Notes: generated by a model not told the origin, from the letters alone. Positions 27,341 through 36,814 are shown, counted from the stretch's first letter. The stretch: 64,000 nucleotides of DNA from Bacillota bacterium (GCA_030024085.1 JASEJE010000010.1:1-64000), one strand, 5' to 3'. Translations and numbers: made by a program.

Positions 27341-28924
27341 TCAATATGGACCTGCGCTGGAACCCGCGCCGCGCGGCTCGCGAGCACCCGATGGCGCCAT
27401 GCAGCCCCCGGCTGGTTCTTCCGACGCCGCGCTCCTCGCGTTGAGGGCGTGGAGGGCGGTGAGAAAACCAGGGTACGAAACGGACGCCGAGTCCCAACCC
27501 TCCACGACCGTCGTGCCGCTGGCGATGAGCCCCGCCACGGCGAGCGCCAGCGCCATTCGGTGGTCGCCGCGAGCCGACACGCGCGCCCCGTGGAGGCGCG
27601 AGGGGTAGATGCGGAGCGAGTCCTCACCTTCGCTGATGTGAGCGCCCATTTTCGAAAGCTCCTCGACCACGGCGGCGACCCTGTCCGTTTCTTTGACCTT
27701 CAGCTCGGCGATGCCGCTGATAGAAGATGGGGTGCTGGCTGCGCAAGCCAGAACGGCAAAGATCGGGACCTCGTCGATCATGCTCGGTACGGTGAAATGC
27801 GGAATGTCCACTCCCACGAGGCGGCCGCTGTGCTTGACCCGGATGTCCGCACGAGGTTCAGGTCCGTCGAAGCGCAGTGGTTCGACGCTCACTGACGCGC
27901 CCATGTCGGCCAGAACCCGGATGAACCCGAGGCGGGTCGGGTTTGCGCAGACGCTCATTGCCGTAACGCTCGACCCCGGGAGCGCCGCTGCAGCGGCTAG
28001 GAGAAACGCCGCAGACGACGGGTCGCCGGGGATGGTCAGCTCGAACGGGTGGGGAGGCTGTCCGCCGCACACGGAGACCTCTCCGGCCCCACGACCGCCA
28101 CCACTTCCGTCACCGCCGCGGCCGCGGCGGCCGCGGCGGCCGCCGCCAGCACCGGCCGACCTTTCCCACTCCTTGACAGGGACGCCCGCAAACCGCAAGA
28201 GCCGCTCGGTGTGGTCGCGCGACCCGGCGGGCTCGACCACGGTGGTCTCACCGTCGGCGTAAAGGCCCGCGAGCAGTATGCACGATTTCACCTGCGCGCT
28301 TGCGACCGGCAAGACGTGCCTGAGCGCGCGCAGGTCGGCGCCTCCCGCACCCCTTATGACGAGCGGCGCCAGAGTGCCTCCCGCGCGCCCATCCACCCAC
28401 GCGCCCATGGCGCGAAGCGGGCCTGCGATCCTTGCCATGGGTCGCCGCCTGAGAGACTCATCGCCGGTCAGAGCGAAGAGGCCATCCTGGCCCGCAAGGA
28501 TACCTGCGAGAAGTCTCATGGTGGTGCCGGAGTTGCCGGCGTCGAGGACTTCCCCAGGTTCTTCCAAACCCCGGAGGCCGCGCCCGGACACGATGAGCGA
28601 GTCGCCGTCCCGGCGCACGCTTACACCTAGTGATTGCAGGCACTTTAGCGTGGAGGCGCAATCTTGGCCGGAAGGGTAGTTGCGCACCTGCGAATCGCCG
28701 ACGCAAATGGCGGCCAACATGGCGGCGCGATGGGCGATTGACTTGTCGCCGGGAGGCTCGAAGGAGCCGCGCAGGACAACGCCTCCTCCTGAGACACGAA
28801 GCCACCGCGGCGATGGCCGGGTATCCGGGCCGGCGGGCGGCCCGCCGCACTGCTCAGTTCCTGCGACCACCGCTCCCTCCGGTTGCGTCCGCGTCACTTT
28901 CTCCTGTCCTGCTCCTGTTTCCAC
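27341..28924 (-). CDS. aroA: 3-phosphoshikimate 1-carboxyvinyltransferase (EPSP synthase)
   Basis: A 527-residue enzyme joining PEP and shikimate 3-phosphate; the family norm is about 430. Motifs: PPGDKSIAHRAAMLAA, LDAGNSGTTMRLLAGIL, RRRPMARI, SAQVKSCILLAGL, SRDHTERLL, KVKETDR and GDHRMALALAVAG. The extra length is a roughly 40-residue N-terminal extension, a Gly/Arg-rich insert (GGGRRGRRGRGGDGSGGG) before the middle domain, and a loose C-terminal tail. The start is uncertain (GTG 28924, or GTG 28894 after AGGAG). The insert is encoded by a GC-rich simple repeat and probably forms a surface loop. Confidence 0.92.
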   Translation of the reverse strand: METGAGQEKVTRTQPEGAVVAGTEQCGGPPAGPDTRPSPRWLRVSGGGVVLRGSFEPPGDKSIAHRAAMLAAICVGDSQVRNYPSGQDCASTLKCLQSLGVSVRRDGDSLIVSGRGLRGLEEPGEVLDAGNSGTTMRLLAGILAGQDGLFALTGDESLRRRPMARIAGPLRAMGAWVDGRAGGTLAPLVIRGAGGADLRALRHVLPVASAQVKSCILLAGLYADGETTVVEPAGSRDHTERLLRFAGVPVKEWERSAGAGGGRRGRRGRGGDGSGGGRGAGEVSVCGGQPPHPFELTIPGDPSSAAFLLAAAAALPGSSVTAMSVCANPTRLGFIRVLADMGASVSVEPLRFDGPEPRADIRVKHSGRLVGVDIPHFTVPSMIDEVPIFAVLACAASTPSSISGIAELKVKETDRVAAVVEELSKMGAHISEGEDSLRIYPSRLHGARVSARGDHRMALALAVAGLIASGTTVVEGWDSASVSYPGFLTALHALNARSAASEEPAGGCMAPSGAREPRGAGSSAGPY

Positions 28925-29017
28925 TCCCGCTTCTCCTCCTGCCCACGCTTCTTTCCCTGCTCTTGCCCCTGCCCGTGTCGGAGCCCTTTCATGTCCTCGT
29001 GTCGCGATCTTCGGCCT

Positions 29018-30148
29018 TCAGCCCTCAGACTTTGACCGGCTCCTTCTCTCCGGTGCCGCACCGGTTCTATCAGTGTATCGGGCTCGTCCACGGACACGTG
29101 TGTCCCGCTGCCCGGCTTCCCCTGTCTCTGGAGCCCCGCCTTCATTCTGTGCGTTCGCGCTGCCCGGAGCGTACGTCCGGTCGATCCAAGCCTGCCGGCT
29201 CGCCTGCGCCTCCGCGAGGAATTGCCTCACCCGTTCAGCCCCTGCTGGACCCGCCTCCGGCTGGGCGGAGGCGGCCTCGGCCGCAGCGAGGAGCGCGCGC
29301 GCATCGTCGAGTTCGCGTTGGAATTCGTCCAGCGCCTCGAGCACCCGGCTCGCGTTCGCCGCGAGCATGCCGGCGCCCATGTCCGGGTCACCGGATGATA
29401 CGCGCGTCGTGTCCCGGAAGCCGCCGGCCGCGAGATCCCAGATGGACGGGTGGACTGTGGAACGTTCTCCCACGACCCTGGCCAGGCACGCCGCCACGAC
29501 GAGCGGGAGGTGGCTCGTGGCGGCCACCATCGCGTCATGGTCGCCGGATGCCACGACCTGCGGGACGGCCCCGGCCGCTTCACACACTTTGATGACCACC
29601 CTGATATCGGCGTCCCGCGCCCACTTGGCCGGGGTTAGCACGTAGCGGCACCCTCTCAGCAAACCCGATGAAGCGTGCTCCACGCCGCTTTGCTCGCTCC
29701 CGGCCATGGGATGGCCGCCCACGAACGGGACCTCCGGAGCAAGGTGCTCTCGCGCGAGCGCGAGTACGTAACCCTTGGCGCTTCCGACATCAGTCACAAC
29801 CGGCCCGCCCGCTCTGCAGGCGCCTTTCAAGCAACGCCCCAGTTCGGCGAAGACAGACGGCATTGCGAGGAGCGGCGTCGCGACCACGACCAGATCCGCA
29901 TCCACTGCCTCGTCGAGCGATCTCGCCGCGCGGTCCAAAGCTCCGAGCGCGACCGCGCGGTCGAGAGACCGTCCGTCGATGTCGAAGCCCTCCACGACGT
30001 AACGCCCCGAGGCCCGGAGCGCCATTGCGAGCGACCCGCCGATGAGACCGAGACCGGCCACGAACACTCTCTTTCTTGCGTTGCTCGGGAGGCGCGCCGG
30101 GTCCACTCCACGAGAATCCGCTGAAGCCGTCGAACGTGACTGGCTCAC
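29018..30148 (-). CDS. tyrA: Prephenate dehydrogenase
   Basis: A 376-residue NAD(P)-dependent enzyme oxidising prephenate to 4-hydroxyphenylpyruvate for tyrosine synthesis. It has the Rossmann loop GLGLIGGSLAMAL, VVVATPL, TDVGSAKG, the substrate loop GGHPMAGSEQSGVEHA and ATSHLPLVVAACLA. GTG 30148 is preferred with GGGAGGAG upstream; ATG 30190 is possible. The last 60 or so residues are low-complexity Ala/Gly/Arg without an ACT domain. It lies between aroF and aroA, tying the operon to tyrosine. Confidence 0.92.
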   Translation of the reverse strand: MSQSRSTASADSRGVDPARLPSNARKRVFVAGLGLIGGSLAMALRASGRYVVEGFDIDGRSLDRAVALGALDRAARSLDEAVDADLVVVATPLLAMPSVFAELGRCLKGACRAGGPVVTDVGSAKGYVLALAREHLAPEVPFVGGHPMAGSEQSGVEHASSGLLRGCRYVLTPAKWARDADIRVVIKVCEAAGAVPQVVASGDHDAMVAATSHLPLVVAACLARVVGERSTVHPSIWDLAAGGFRDTTRVSSGDPDMGAGMLAANASRVLEALDEFQRELDDARALLAAAEAASAQPEAGPAGAERVRQFLAEAQASRQAWIDRTYAPGSANAQNEGGAPETGEAGQRDTRVRGRARYTDRTGAAPERRSRSKSEG

Positions 30149-30321
30149 GGATACCACTCCTCCCACCAGCCCTCGATTTGTGCTCCTCATCCACGTCCCC
30201 CGCCGACAACCGCCATACCCATCTCAACATGTCCGCCGCATAGACCCGCCACGACTCTGTCGGCGTCACCCGCGCCGCACCCAAGGACCGCGCACCACCG
30301 AACCGGCAGAGATGCGCGACC

Positions 30322-31437
30322 TCACTCCGAGCAGTCGAGCCGGGACCGTCCGGAAAGCCCTTCTTCATGCCGGTTCTCCCGCTTGTAAGCGCCTGCGGCT
30401 TCGCGCCGGAGCGGTGCGGCGATTCTCCGCCCGACCGCCTCCGCAACCGGCTGGAGCCTGCGCATCATGTCTGCGAATATCTCAGGCCGCACCGACTGCG
30501 GGCCGTCCGACAAGGCGGAGGCCGGATCGTCGTGCACCTCGACCATCAGCCCGTCCGCGCCGCACGCCACGGCCGCGAGCGCCATCGGGACCACCATGTC
30601 CGCGCGTCCCGTGCCGTGGCTCGGGTCCACTATGACCGGAAGATGGCTCAGTTTCTTGACGACTGCAACGGCTGACAGGTCCAGCGTGTTCCGGGTGGAC
30701 GTTTCGAAAGTCCTTATGCCGCGCTCACAGAGGATCACGTTGTCGTTCCCCGCGGACAGGACGTACTCGGCCGCCATGAGCCACTCGTCGATGGAGGACA
30801 TCATCCCTCTCTTGAGTATCACGGGCTTCGGCTGGAGGCCGACTTCGTGAAGGAGGGCGTAGTTGTGCATGTTCCTGGACCCTATCTGAAGGGCGTCCGC
30901 ATAGGTGCAGACGAGCTCAACGTCCTGCGGCGACACCACCTCGGTGACGACGGGCATGCCGGTTGCCTCGCGCGCTTTCGCGAGGATGCAAAGACCCGGC
31001 TCGCCGAGACCCTGAAAGGAATAGGGGGAGGTGCGCGGCTTGAACGCCCCGCCCCGGAGAACGGAGGCACCTGCGCCGGAGACGAGGCGCGCGATGCGCA
31101 TCATCGAGTCCTCGCTTTCAACGGCGCAAGGGCCCGCGATCACCGGGACTTCGTCACTGTCGCCACCGAAGGGGACGCCTCCGACGGAGACGGGGCTGCG
31201 GCTCGGCATGAACTCCCTGCTCGCGAGCTTGAAAGGCTGCAGGATGCGCACCACCCGCTCCACGCCAGGTAGGAAGGCGATTGTGTCCGGATCGAGGCGG
31301 CGCACGTCTCCGATGAGACCCACGACTGTGCGCTCCTCGCCCCTGGATACGTGAACGTTTAGGTGCGCATTCTCGGCTACTCGCATTACGCCACGGATTT
31401 CGTCGTCTGTTGCCTTTTGTCTCATGATGACAATCAT
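30322..31437 (-). CDS. aroF: DAHP synthase, type I-beta with N-terminal regulatory domain
   Basis: A 371-residue first enzyme of the pathway, condensing PEP with erythrose 4-phosphate. Residues 1-75 form the ferredoxin-like regulatory domain seen in Thermotoga-type DAHP synthases (VIMRQKATDDEIRGVM). The catalytic barrel has AGPCAVES with metal ligand C104, GGAFKPRTSPYSFQG, LQIGSRNMHN, VDPSHGTGRADMV and VEVHDDPASALSDGPQ. ATG 31437 (MIVIMRQ) is chosen as the family start, with a GGGGGG-AAAG ribosome site. The N-terminal domain implies feedback inhibition by an aromatic amino acid. Confidence 0.93.
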   Translation of the reverse strand: MIVIMRQKATDDEIRGVMRVAENAHLNVHVSRGEERTVVGLIGDVRRLDPDTIAFLPGVERVVRILQPFKLASREFMPSRSPVSVGGVPFGGDSDEVPVIAGPCAVESEDSMMRIARLVSGAGASVLRGGAFKPRTSPYSFQGLGEPGLCILAKAREATGMPVVTEVVSPQDVELVCTYADALQIGSRNMHNYALLHEVGLQPKPVILKRGMMSSIDEWLMAAEYVLSAGNDNVILCERGIRTFETSTRNTLDLSAVAVVKKLSHLPVIVDPSHGTGRADMVVPMALAAVACGADGLMVEVHDDPASALSDGPQSVRPEIFADMMRRLQPVAEAVGRRIAAPLRREAAGAYKRENRHEEGLSGRSRLDCSE

Positions 31438-31603
31438 GTGTCTTTCCCCCCAGCTGCTCGGGTCAGCAAAAGCTCTTGAAAGCCGTCTCTCCTGCACCTT
31501 GCCCCCAGACCGCGGGTCCGCCCTCTGGACCTGGAGCTCCACTCGACTCGCGTGGCCGAACGAGCCGGCATGGCCCGTCCGCGATACGCTCCGGCGGGGC
31601 GCC

Positions 31604-32137
31604 TCACTCGGCGGAGCCACCCGCCTCGTCTGCCTCCTCCACGTTCGTGTCCGCGCACGCAAGGTCCGGGCGAAGGACGGCGGCCTCTCCCAGGTAGACG
31701 TGAACGGGCCGGGCCGGCGCCGCACTGTGCCGCGACGGCCTTTGGTGATGAAGACGGCGCCGGCGCGCGGCTGCAAGCCTTCCCGCCAGGCAATGCCGGC
31801 GCTGAGGGCGCTGAGGGCATAGGGCCGCCCGGTCCGTCTCCGGCCGCCGGCACAGCAGGAGCACTCTTACGCAAGCTGGAAGCGCTCCCTCCACGGGGAT
31901 CTCGAGGGCGCACATCATGGGCACCGAATTCCAACCTGCAGCCCTCGCAGCTGCGGCGGGAAAGGCGGCGTTGAGGTCCGCGGTCACCGTGAAGAATGCA
32001 AGCACGACGCTTTCGACATCGAGACGATTCCGGCTGAGGATGGCGGTGAGCAGTTCGCTCGTGGCTTTGAACACGCCATCCCTGGTGTTTACGACCGGGG
32101 CGATCGCGCCTCGTATTGCGAAAATGTCGCCGTCCAC
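31604..32137 (-). CDS. aroH: Chorismate mutase, AroH type, with an insertion
   Basis: A 177-residue enzyme converting chorismate to prephenate; the AroH norm is about 120-127. Active-site residues of the Bacillus enzyme are matched by R9 (IRGAI), E79 (ALEIPVEG), R91 (CVRVLLL) and Y148 (VHVYLGEAAVLRPDL). About 39 extra residues rich in Arg, Ala and His lie between R91 and Y148, where the usual spacing is about 18. The frame is open throughout. GTG 32137 with GGGGGG 8 nt upstream is the start. It is first in the aro operon. Confidence 0.88.
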   Translation of the reverse strand: MDGDIFAIRGAIAPVVNTRDGVFKATSELLTAILSRNRLDVESVVLAFFTVTADLNAAFPAAAARAAGWNSVPMMCALEIPVEGALPACVRVLLLCRRPETDRAALCPQRPQRRHCLAGRLAAARRRRLHHQRPSRHSAAPARPVHVYLGEAAVLRPDLACADTNVEEADEAGGSAE

Positions 32138-32289
32138 GATGCCATCCCCCCTGTACGAGCGGACACGACTGCGATTCCGGCGCGCGACGCAAGCGGGAGA
32201 GAGAGAATCAGGAGCAGACAGGGGACGCCCATCGCAGAGCGGTGGAACGAAGTCGAGCGATGGTAGAGCGATGAATGATGAAGGATGCG

Positions 32290-32318
32290 AAAAGGGCTAC
32301 CCCGTGAGGGGTAGCCCT
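32290..32318 (-). terminator. Attenuator-like terminator in the shikimate operon leader
   Basis: On the minus strand AGGGCTACCCC, a 4-nt loop and GGGGTAGCCCT pair over 11 bp, followed by TTTTCGC. It lies about 150 nt before the aroH start and well after a promoter at 32784-32756. Premature termination of the operon is therefore likely, with some antitermination mechanism. Confidence 0.75.
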
Positions 32319-32755
32319 CGCACCTATCCGGCTGACCAAGCCCTGGCCCCCAGCATGCCGAGTCCCCGGGTGTCACCGGTCGATCCGGGCCGGGCCGGTT
32401 CGCGGCTTTTGGCACCGGTGCCCAAGCGGCGTCCGCCCGAACCGAATGAGTCCGGTCCCGAAAACCCCGGTCCCGAGGAGCTGCAGGACCCGCTTTCCGG
32501 AGGCGACCTGCGGCCGCGACAGGTACGACACGGTCGCGGCACATGCGCCGCCGGTGCCAACTTACATGCGATGATCTCCCCTACCGTACTACCGTCCTGC
32601 TCAAAGGCTTCTACTTGTTGTCACACGCGCGTCTCGCGATCTTGCCTTGGTGCAAAGCAGGCGCCGCGGGCTTCCACCTGAGCGGGCTTGGACCTACGCG
32701 GGTTTCCGACTGCCCGCCCGGACCTACCGTTCTGCCTGCCTGCCTATTACCACGA

Positions 32756-32784
32756 AGTATAGCATCTCCCGGTTACCTGCGCAA
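32756..32784 (-). promoter_or_regulatory. Promoter of the shikimate operon
   Basis: On the minus strand TTGCGC, a 17-bp spacer and TATACT. It lies about 620 nt upstream of aroH and leaves a long untranslated leader. I looked for the T-box motif (TGGNACCGCG) and did not find it. Tandem copies of CTCATCCATAC lie just upstream (32875-32930). No gene is seen in 32319-33087. Confidence 0.6.
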
Positions 32785-33087
32785 GACCCCGACTTGCCGT
32801 ACCGTGAGACTGCTTGAGGAGGCGGATGGGCGGATGACGCTTGCGGCACCGACACCACTCGTGACCGCCGCCTTCCTCGGCTCATCCATACCTCGGCTCA
32901 TCCGTAGTCTTCCTCAGCTCATCCATACCTGCCCACACGCGCCGGGACACTCCTGTGCCTGTGCGCGCGCCCGTTGCGCGCGCCCGTTCAGGCACGGGCA
33001 ACCACGGGCTGGCCGCCATGGGCCGCGCGCACGCCGGCCACACGCATGCCAGCCACCCGCACGCCGGCCGCCTGCGCGCCCTTGGCG

Positions 33088-33528
33088 TCAGTCCGCCGGG
33101 ACGGCCCTATGTGCCACCGCGAGGCCCACGTCGTCCAGGTGCAGGAGTCCGACCTGCAGGAACACCGCCACCGACAAGTGTTCTCCGCAGCGGGCGACGC
33201 CCACCTTGCCGCCGACATTGAAGCCCGCCGCCCTCGGCATGAGCTGCGCAAGGGCTTCGCGTGCCGCGCCTGTTACGGCCCCTTCGTGAGGATGCGACGG
33301 CGCGATGACGCCCTCGCGCTTCGCCGCCACGAGGATGTTCTCCACAGCACGCGCGATTGACTGCACGAAAGGCCCGCCGATGTCCACCGCCGCGGTCTTG
33401 ATCCCAGCTTCGGTGAACGCGCGCTTCAGCTCGCGCTCGTGGTCGCGCGATGTGGACATCGCCATCTGTACCGCCGCCCTCGCCGCTGCGGCGCTCGGTC
33501 TCTCACAATGCGCGTCCGATGCCTGCAT
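33088..33528 (-). CDS. HutP-family RNA-binding regulator (putative)
   Basis: A 146-residue protein resembling the HutP family of ligand-dependent RNA-binding antiterminators: RAVENILVAAKREGVI, HEGAVTGAAREALAQ, GFNVGGKVGVAR and HLSVAVFLQVGLLHLDDV. In Bacillus HutP senses histidine. I could not align its metal/histidine-binding histidines here, so the ligand may differ. It lies just upstream of the aro operon on the same strand, and its 3' end is about 300 nt before that promoter. ATG 33528 follows AGGTGGTGC. A fair alternative is an uncharacterised HutP-like subfamily. Confidence 0.6.
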   Translation of the reverse strand: MQASDAHCERPSAAAARAAVQMAMSTSRDHERELKRAFTEAGIKTAAVDIGGPFVQSIARAVENILVAAKREGVIAPSHPHEGAVTGAAREALAQLMPRAAGFNVGGKVGVARCGEHLSVAVFLQVGLLHLDDVGLAVAHRAVPAD

Positions 33529-33671
33529 CCTGCAAGCACCACCTTTCAGGCGCAGGAGGCGCCGTCGCAGGACGGGACACGGCGCGCCGAGTCAGTCGCG
33601 TCGAGTCGTGCCGTGCTGCCGTCATTCTGCCATCCAAGAGCATTCTAGTGCGCACAAGCCTGCCTGTCCAC

Positions 33672-33700
33672 ATTCTATACTTGTGGGCTCCAGATGTCAC
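33672..33700 (-). promoter_or_regulatory. Promoter of the HutP-like gene
   Basis: On the minus strand GTGACA, a 17-bp spacer and TAGAAT, about 145 nt upstream of the start codon. The remainder of 33529-34117 has no gene. A short stem TCCTCC/GGAGGA followed by TTTT near 33920-33945 could be a weak terminator. Confidence 0.6.
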
Positions 33701-33993
33701 GCTTGCCCGCGGCCGGCCTCACGCGTCCTGTTCGGGTGACGTATACCGCCGCGAGCCTTGTGTTCAACTGCCGCCCTGCGCGTGCGCGGCAGGAAGGACC
33801 CGGACGCCCGTTGATACTGTGGTCTTGGCTTTGTCAGACTGCAGATACTCGCATGGACGGCAGGTGACGGCGAGATAGGCTCTTGAGCTGGCAGACGGTT
33901 TGAGGGTGAACTCTGATCATTTTCCTCCACAATCAGGAGGATTTTCCGTGGGGGGCGCGAATAGTGATCACAGAACAGATGCTCATGTGACGT

Positions 33994-34005
33994 GCACATA
34001 TGTGC
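33994..34005. promoter_or_regulatory. 12-bp palindrome, possible operator
   Basis: GCACATATGTGC is a perfect palindrome 113 nt before the first gene of the sugar/polyol module. A related near-palindrome GTGCGCATATGGGCAC lies at 46330 before the third SorC gene. Both could be regulator sites; no binding protein is assigned. Confidence 0.4.
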
Positions 34006-34117
34006 TGACAACTGTGCGGCGCTTCTCATAGAGGACGGCACGGTTCCTGCTTCGAGCTGGGGATAACACTCTGCTACAACACATTGCCAAGTCGACGGAT
34101 TCAGAGGGGGCACGACA

Positions 34118-35185
34118 GTGATTCCAAAGACCATGTTAGCAGCACGCTTGTATGCTCCTGGGGACATTCGCGTGGAGGAGGTTCCTATCCCGGAAGTCGG
34201 GGAGAGTGAAGTACTAATTAAGGTCATGGCTGCAGGCATATGTGGGTCTGATCCCCCACGCGCCATGTCCACCGGAACCTACTCCTACCCCCTCACTATC
34301 GGGCACGAGTTCGCTGGAGAAATCGCGGCCATAGGAGGAGCGGTATGGGACTTGGCTCCTGGAGACCGGGTCACTGCGATTCCGCTGATCCCATGCGGTG
34401 CATGTGTGTACTGCAAGGCTGGGCAGTACAACCTGTGCGATCATTACGACTACATCGGCTCCAGAACCGATGGGGCGTTCGCGCAGTACATGAAGACTCG
34501 GGCTGAGAACGTGCTCCGGATTCCCGATGGCGTCGATTTCGAGACCGCAGCTACCACCGATCCTGCTGCGGTGGCCCTTCACTCCATCAGAAAGGCGCGA
34601 ATAGCGGTAGGAGATACCGTGGCGGTCTTGGGAACGGGTCCCATCGGACTGTTTGCGGTTCAGTGGGCAAAGATAGTCGGCGCGGTCATGGTAGCCGCGG
34701 TTGACGTGTATGACGAGAAGCTGCGAGTCGCCAGGGAGTTGGGGGCTGACCTGTGTATCAACGCTTCCAGAGACGACCCTGTCGAGGCCATTAACCAAGT
34801 AACCTTCGGGAAAGGCATCAACCGAGTAATCGAGACCGCCGGGGCCTCCCAGACGCAGCACCAGGCGTGTCTGATTGCGTCGAAGCTGGGCTCGGTAGTG
34901 TTTTGCGGCATCTCCCACGCTGGCCTCGACCTTTCAGAAGTCGCAGTTGACAGGGTGATGCGCCGGGAGATCTCAGTCGTCGGTTCGTGGAATTCAGGCG
35001 ACGTTACGGTACCGCACGAAGATGACTGGAGAACGACGTTGTGCTTCATGGGTCAAGGCAAGCTCGTCGCGAAACCTTTCATAACGCATCGACATCCACT
35101 GTCTGAAGTGCCCAAGGTGTTTGCCGACATCTGGAACCGACATCTCGTGCATGGAAAGGTCTTGTTCCTGCCACAGCAGAGATAG
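34118..35185 (+). CDS. Zn-dependent polyol dehydrogenase (galactitol-1-phosphate dehydrogenase-like)
   Basis: A 355-residue medium-chain dehydrogenase with catalytic Zn ligands in GICGSD and GHEFAGE, structural Zn cysteines in CGACVYCKAGQYNLC, and the cofactor loop GTGPIGLFAVQWAK. Overall it resembles GatD-type enzymes that oxidise sugar alcohols or their phosphates to ketoses with NAD+. GTG 34118 follows a GAGGGGG site. It opens the sugar/polyol module next to an Rbs-type importer. The exact substrate cannot be read from the sequence. Confidence 0.8.
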   Translation: MIPKTMLAARLYAPGDIRVEEVPIPEVGESEVLIKVMAAGICGSDPPRAMSTGTYSYPLTIGHEFAGEIAAIGGAVWDLAPGDRVTAIPLIPCGACVYCKAGQYNLCDHYDYIGSRTDGAFAQYMKTRAENVLRIPDGVDFETAATTDPAAVALHSIRKARIAVGDTVAVLGTGPIGLFAVQWAKIVGAVMVAAVDVYDEKLRVARELGADLCINASRDDPVEAINQVTFGKGINRVIETAGASQTQHQACLIASKLGSVVFCGISHAGLDLSEVAVDRVMRREISVVGSWNSGDVTVPHEDDWRTTLCFMGQGKLVAKPFITHRHPLSEVPKVFADIWNRHLVHGKVLFLPQQR

Positions 35186-35320
35186 CTAGTATGCCTCAAT
35201 GGGGGTCGGGAGGAGGCCTAGAGTGGTAGTCCGATAGTCTCTATCAGATGTGTACCAACGAGAGGAACCCATGTCAGACGAGAACGCGCTATACGGCGTG
35301 AGCCTTCTCGCCACGGGGGG

Positions 35321-36814
35321 ATGGGCTTGAGCTACGTTGAAATGAGGGGCATCTACAAGAGTTTCCCTGGAGTCTCTGCGTTACGCGGTGTGAATCTGGA
35401 GATCCGCAAGGGTGAGATCTTGGCTATCGTTGGTGAGAATGGGGCAGGGAAGACTACCCTAATGAGGATCCTGTGCGGGGCAGACACACCGGACAAGGGA
35501 GAAATAGCTGTCGATGGCAAACTCGTGAACGTCCGCAGTCCGAGGCAGGCGCAAGAACTTGGCATATTCATGGTTCAACAGGAACTCAGCTTGGTACCAT
35601 CTATGTCAGTCATGGAAAACATTGTTCTCGGGCGCGAGGCAAGAGTGGGTCCAGGCGGCATTCTTGACGCTCGGCGGAACAGCCAGCAAGCCATAGCTGC
35701 TCTTGAGTTGCTTGGCCTAGACATTGATCTGCAAACTCGTGTCCGAGGCCTTGATGTGGCAACACAACAGATGGTGGAAATCGCGAGAAACCTCGCTCGA
35801 AGCCCGAAGGTTCTCATAATGGACGAACCGACGGCTGCGCTCAGTGCTCCTGAGATTGAGAAGCTATTTCTGGTGCTGAAGAACCTACGACGAAGTGGAG
35901 TCAGCGTGGTGTTCATCTCTCACAAACTAGAGGAAATTCTTCGTCTGTCTGACAGGGTGATGGTCCTGAGGGACGGCCAGACTGTTGGAACTCTTCAGAC
36001 CGAGCAAACAACGCGACAGGATCTCATTTCCATGATGGTGGGCAGGAGCATTACAGAACAGGTGCGAACGCCTTCGCGGTTGGGCCGAGGTGCGGACGCC
36101 CTCAGGGTGGAGGGGATCAGCAGGAAGGGCAAGTTCCGTGATATCTCCTTTGCTGTCCAAGATGGGGAGGTATTGGGTCTATTTGGACTGAAAGGTTCAG
36201 GCAGAACTGAGGTTGCTCGTGCCATCTTCGGCGCTGACTCAATCGACACAGGACGTGTGTTGGTGCGCGGACAGGAAGTTAGGTTGCACTCTCCTGTTGA
36301 TGCAGCAAACCGAGGTCTGGGATTTCTTACCGAAGACAGGAAATCACAAGGCCTGTTCCTAAACCTCTCTGTCAAGGACAACATAACGATCGCCAACCTC
36401 AGCTGCGTCTGTTCGCAGGCAGGCATCATTAATGAGAGACGTGAGGCAGGGGTGGCCCATGAGTACATCCGCCGGCTGGGCATAAAGGCTCCGTCGATAT
36501 TCCAAAGGGTGAAGTACCTCAGCGGTGGGAATCAACAGAAAGTCCTGCTGGCTAGGTGGGTATTCCGAGGAAGCCACGTTCTGATACTTGACGAACCGAC
36601 GAAGGGTATCGATGTAGGAGCCAAACGGGAGGTGTATCTGTTAATAGATGAGCTTGCCCGTCGGGGACTCGCTGTTATAGTGATTTCCTCAGAGATAGAG
36701 GAGATCCTTGCTGTCAGTGATACCATTGTAGTCATGAGAGCCGGGACAGTCTCAGCTGTACTGCCCAGAGATCAGGCGGAGACAGAAGTAATCATGCATT
36801 ACGCTGCAGGCTAG
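35321..36814 (+). CDS. Sugar ABC transporter ATPase, RbsA/MglA type
   Basis: A 497-residue tandem ATPase that powers sugar import. The first half has Walker A GENGAGKT (38-45), a VATQQMVEIAR signature and Walker B VLIMDEPTAALS. The second half has a degenerate GLKGSGRTE loop, signature YLSGGNQQKVLLA and LILDEPTKGIDVG. This two-domain form is typical of ribose/xylose/polyol (CUT2) importers. ATG 35321 overlaps the GGGGGG site, so TTG 35327 may be the true start. The permease follows 13 nt downstream. Confidence 0.92.
   Translation: MGLSYVEMRGIYKSFPGVSALRGVNLEIRKGEILAIVGENGAGKTTLMRILCGADTPDKGEIAVDGKLVNVRSPRQAQELGIFMVQQELSLVPSMSVMENIVLGREARVGPGGILDARRNSQQAIAALELLGLDIDLQTRVRGLDVATQQMVEIARNLARSPKVLIMDEPTAALSAPEIEKLFLVLKNLRRSGVSVVFISHKLEEILRLSDRVMVLRDGQTVGTLQTEQTTRQDLISMMVGRSITEQVRTPSRLGRGADALRVEGISRKGKFRDISFAVQDGEVLGLFGLKGSGRTEVARAIFGADSIDTGRVLVRGQEVRLHSPVDAANRGLGFLTEDRKSQGLFLNLSVKDNITIANLSCVCSQAGIINERREAGVAHEYIRRLGIKAPSIFQRVKYLSGGNQQKVLLARWVFRGSHVLILDEPTKGIDVGAKREVYLLIDELARRGLAVIVISSEIEEILAVSDTIVVMRAGTVSAVLPRDQAETEVIMHYAAG

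Noticed and set aside
32290-32784. T-box riboswitch in the aro leader
   Set aside because: A terminator and long leader are present, but the conserved TGGNACCGCG antiterminator sequence and a clear specifier stem were not found.
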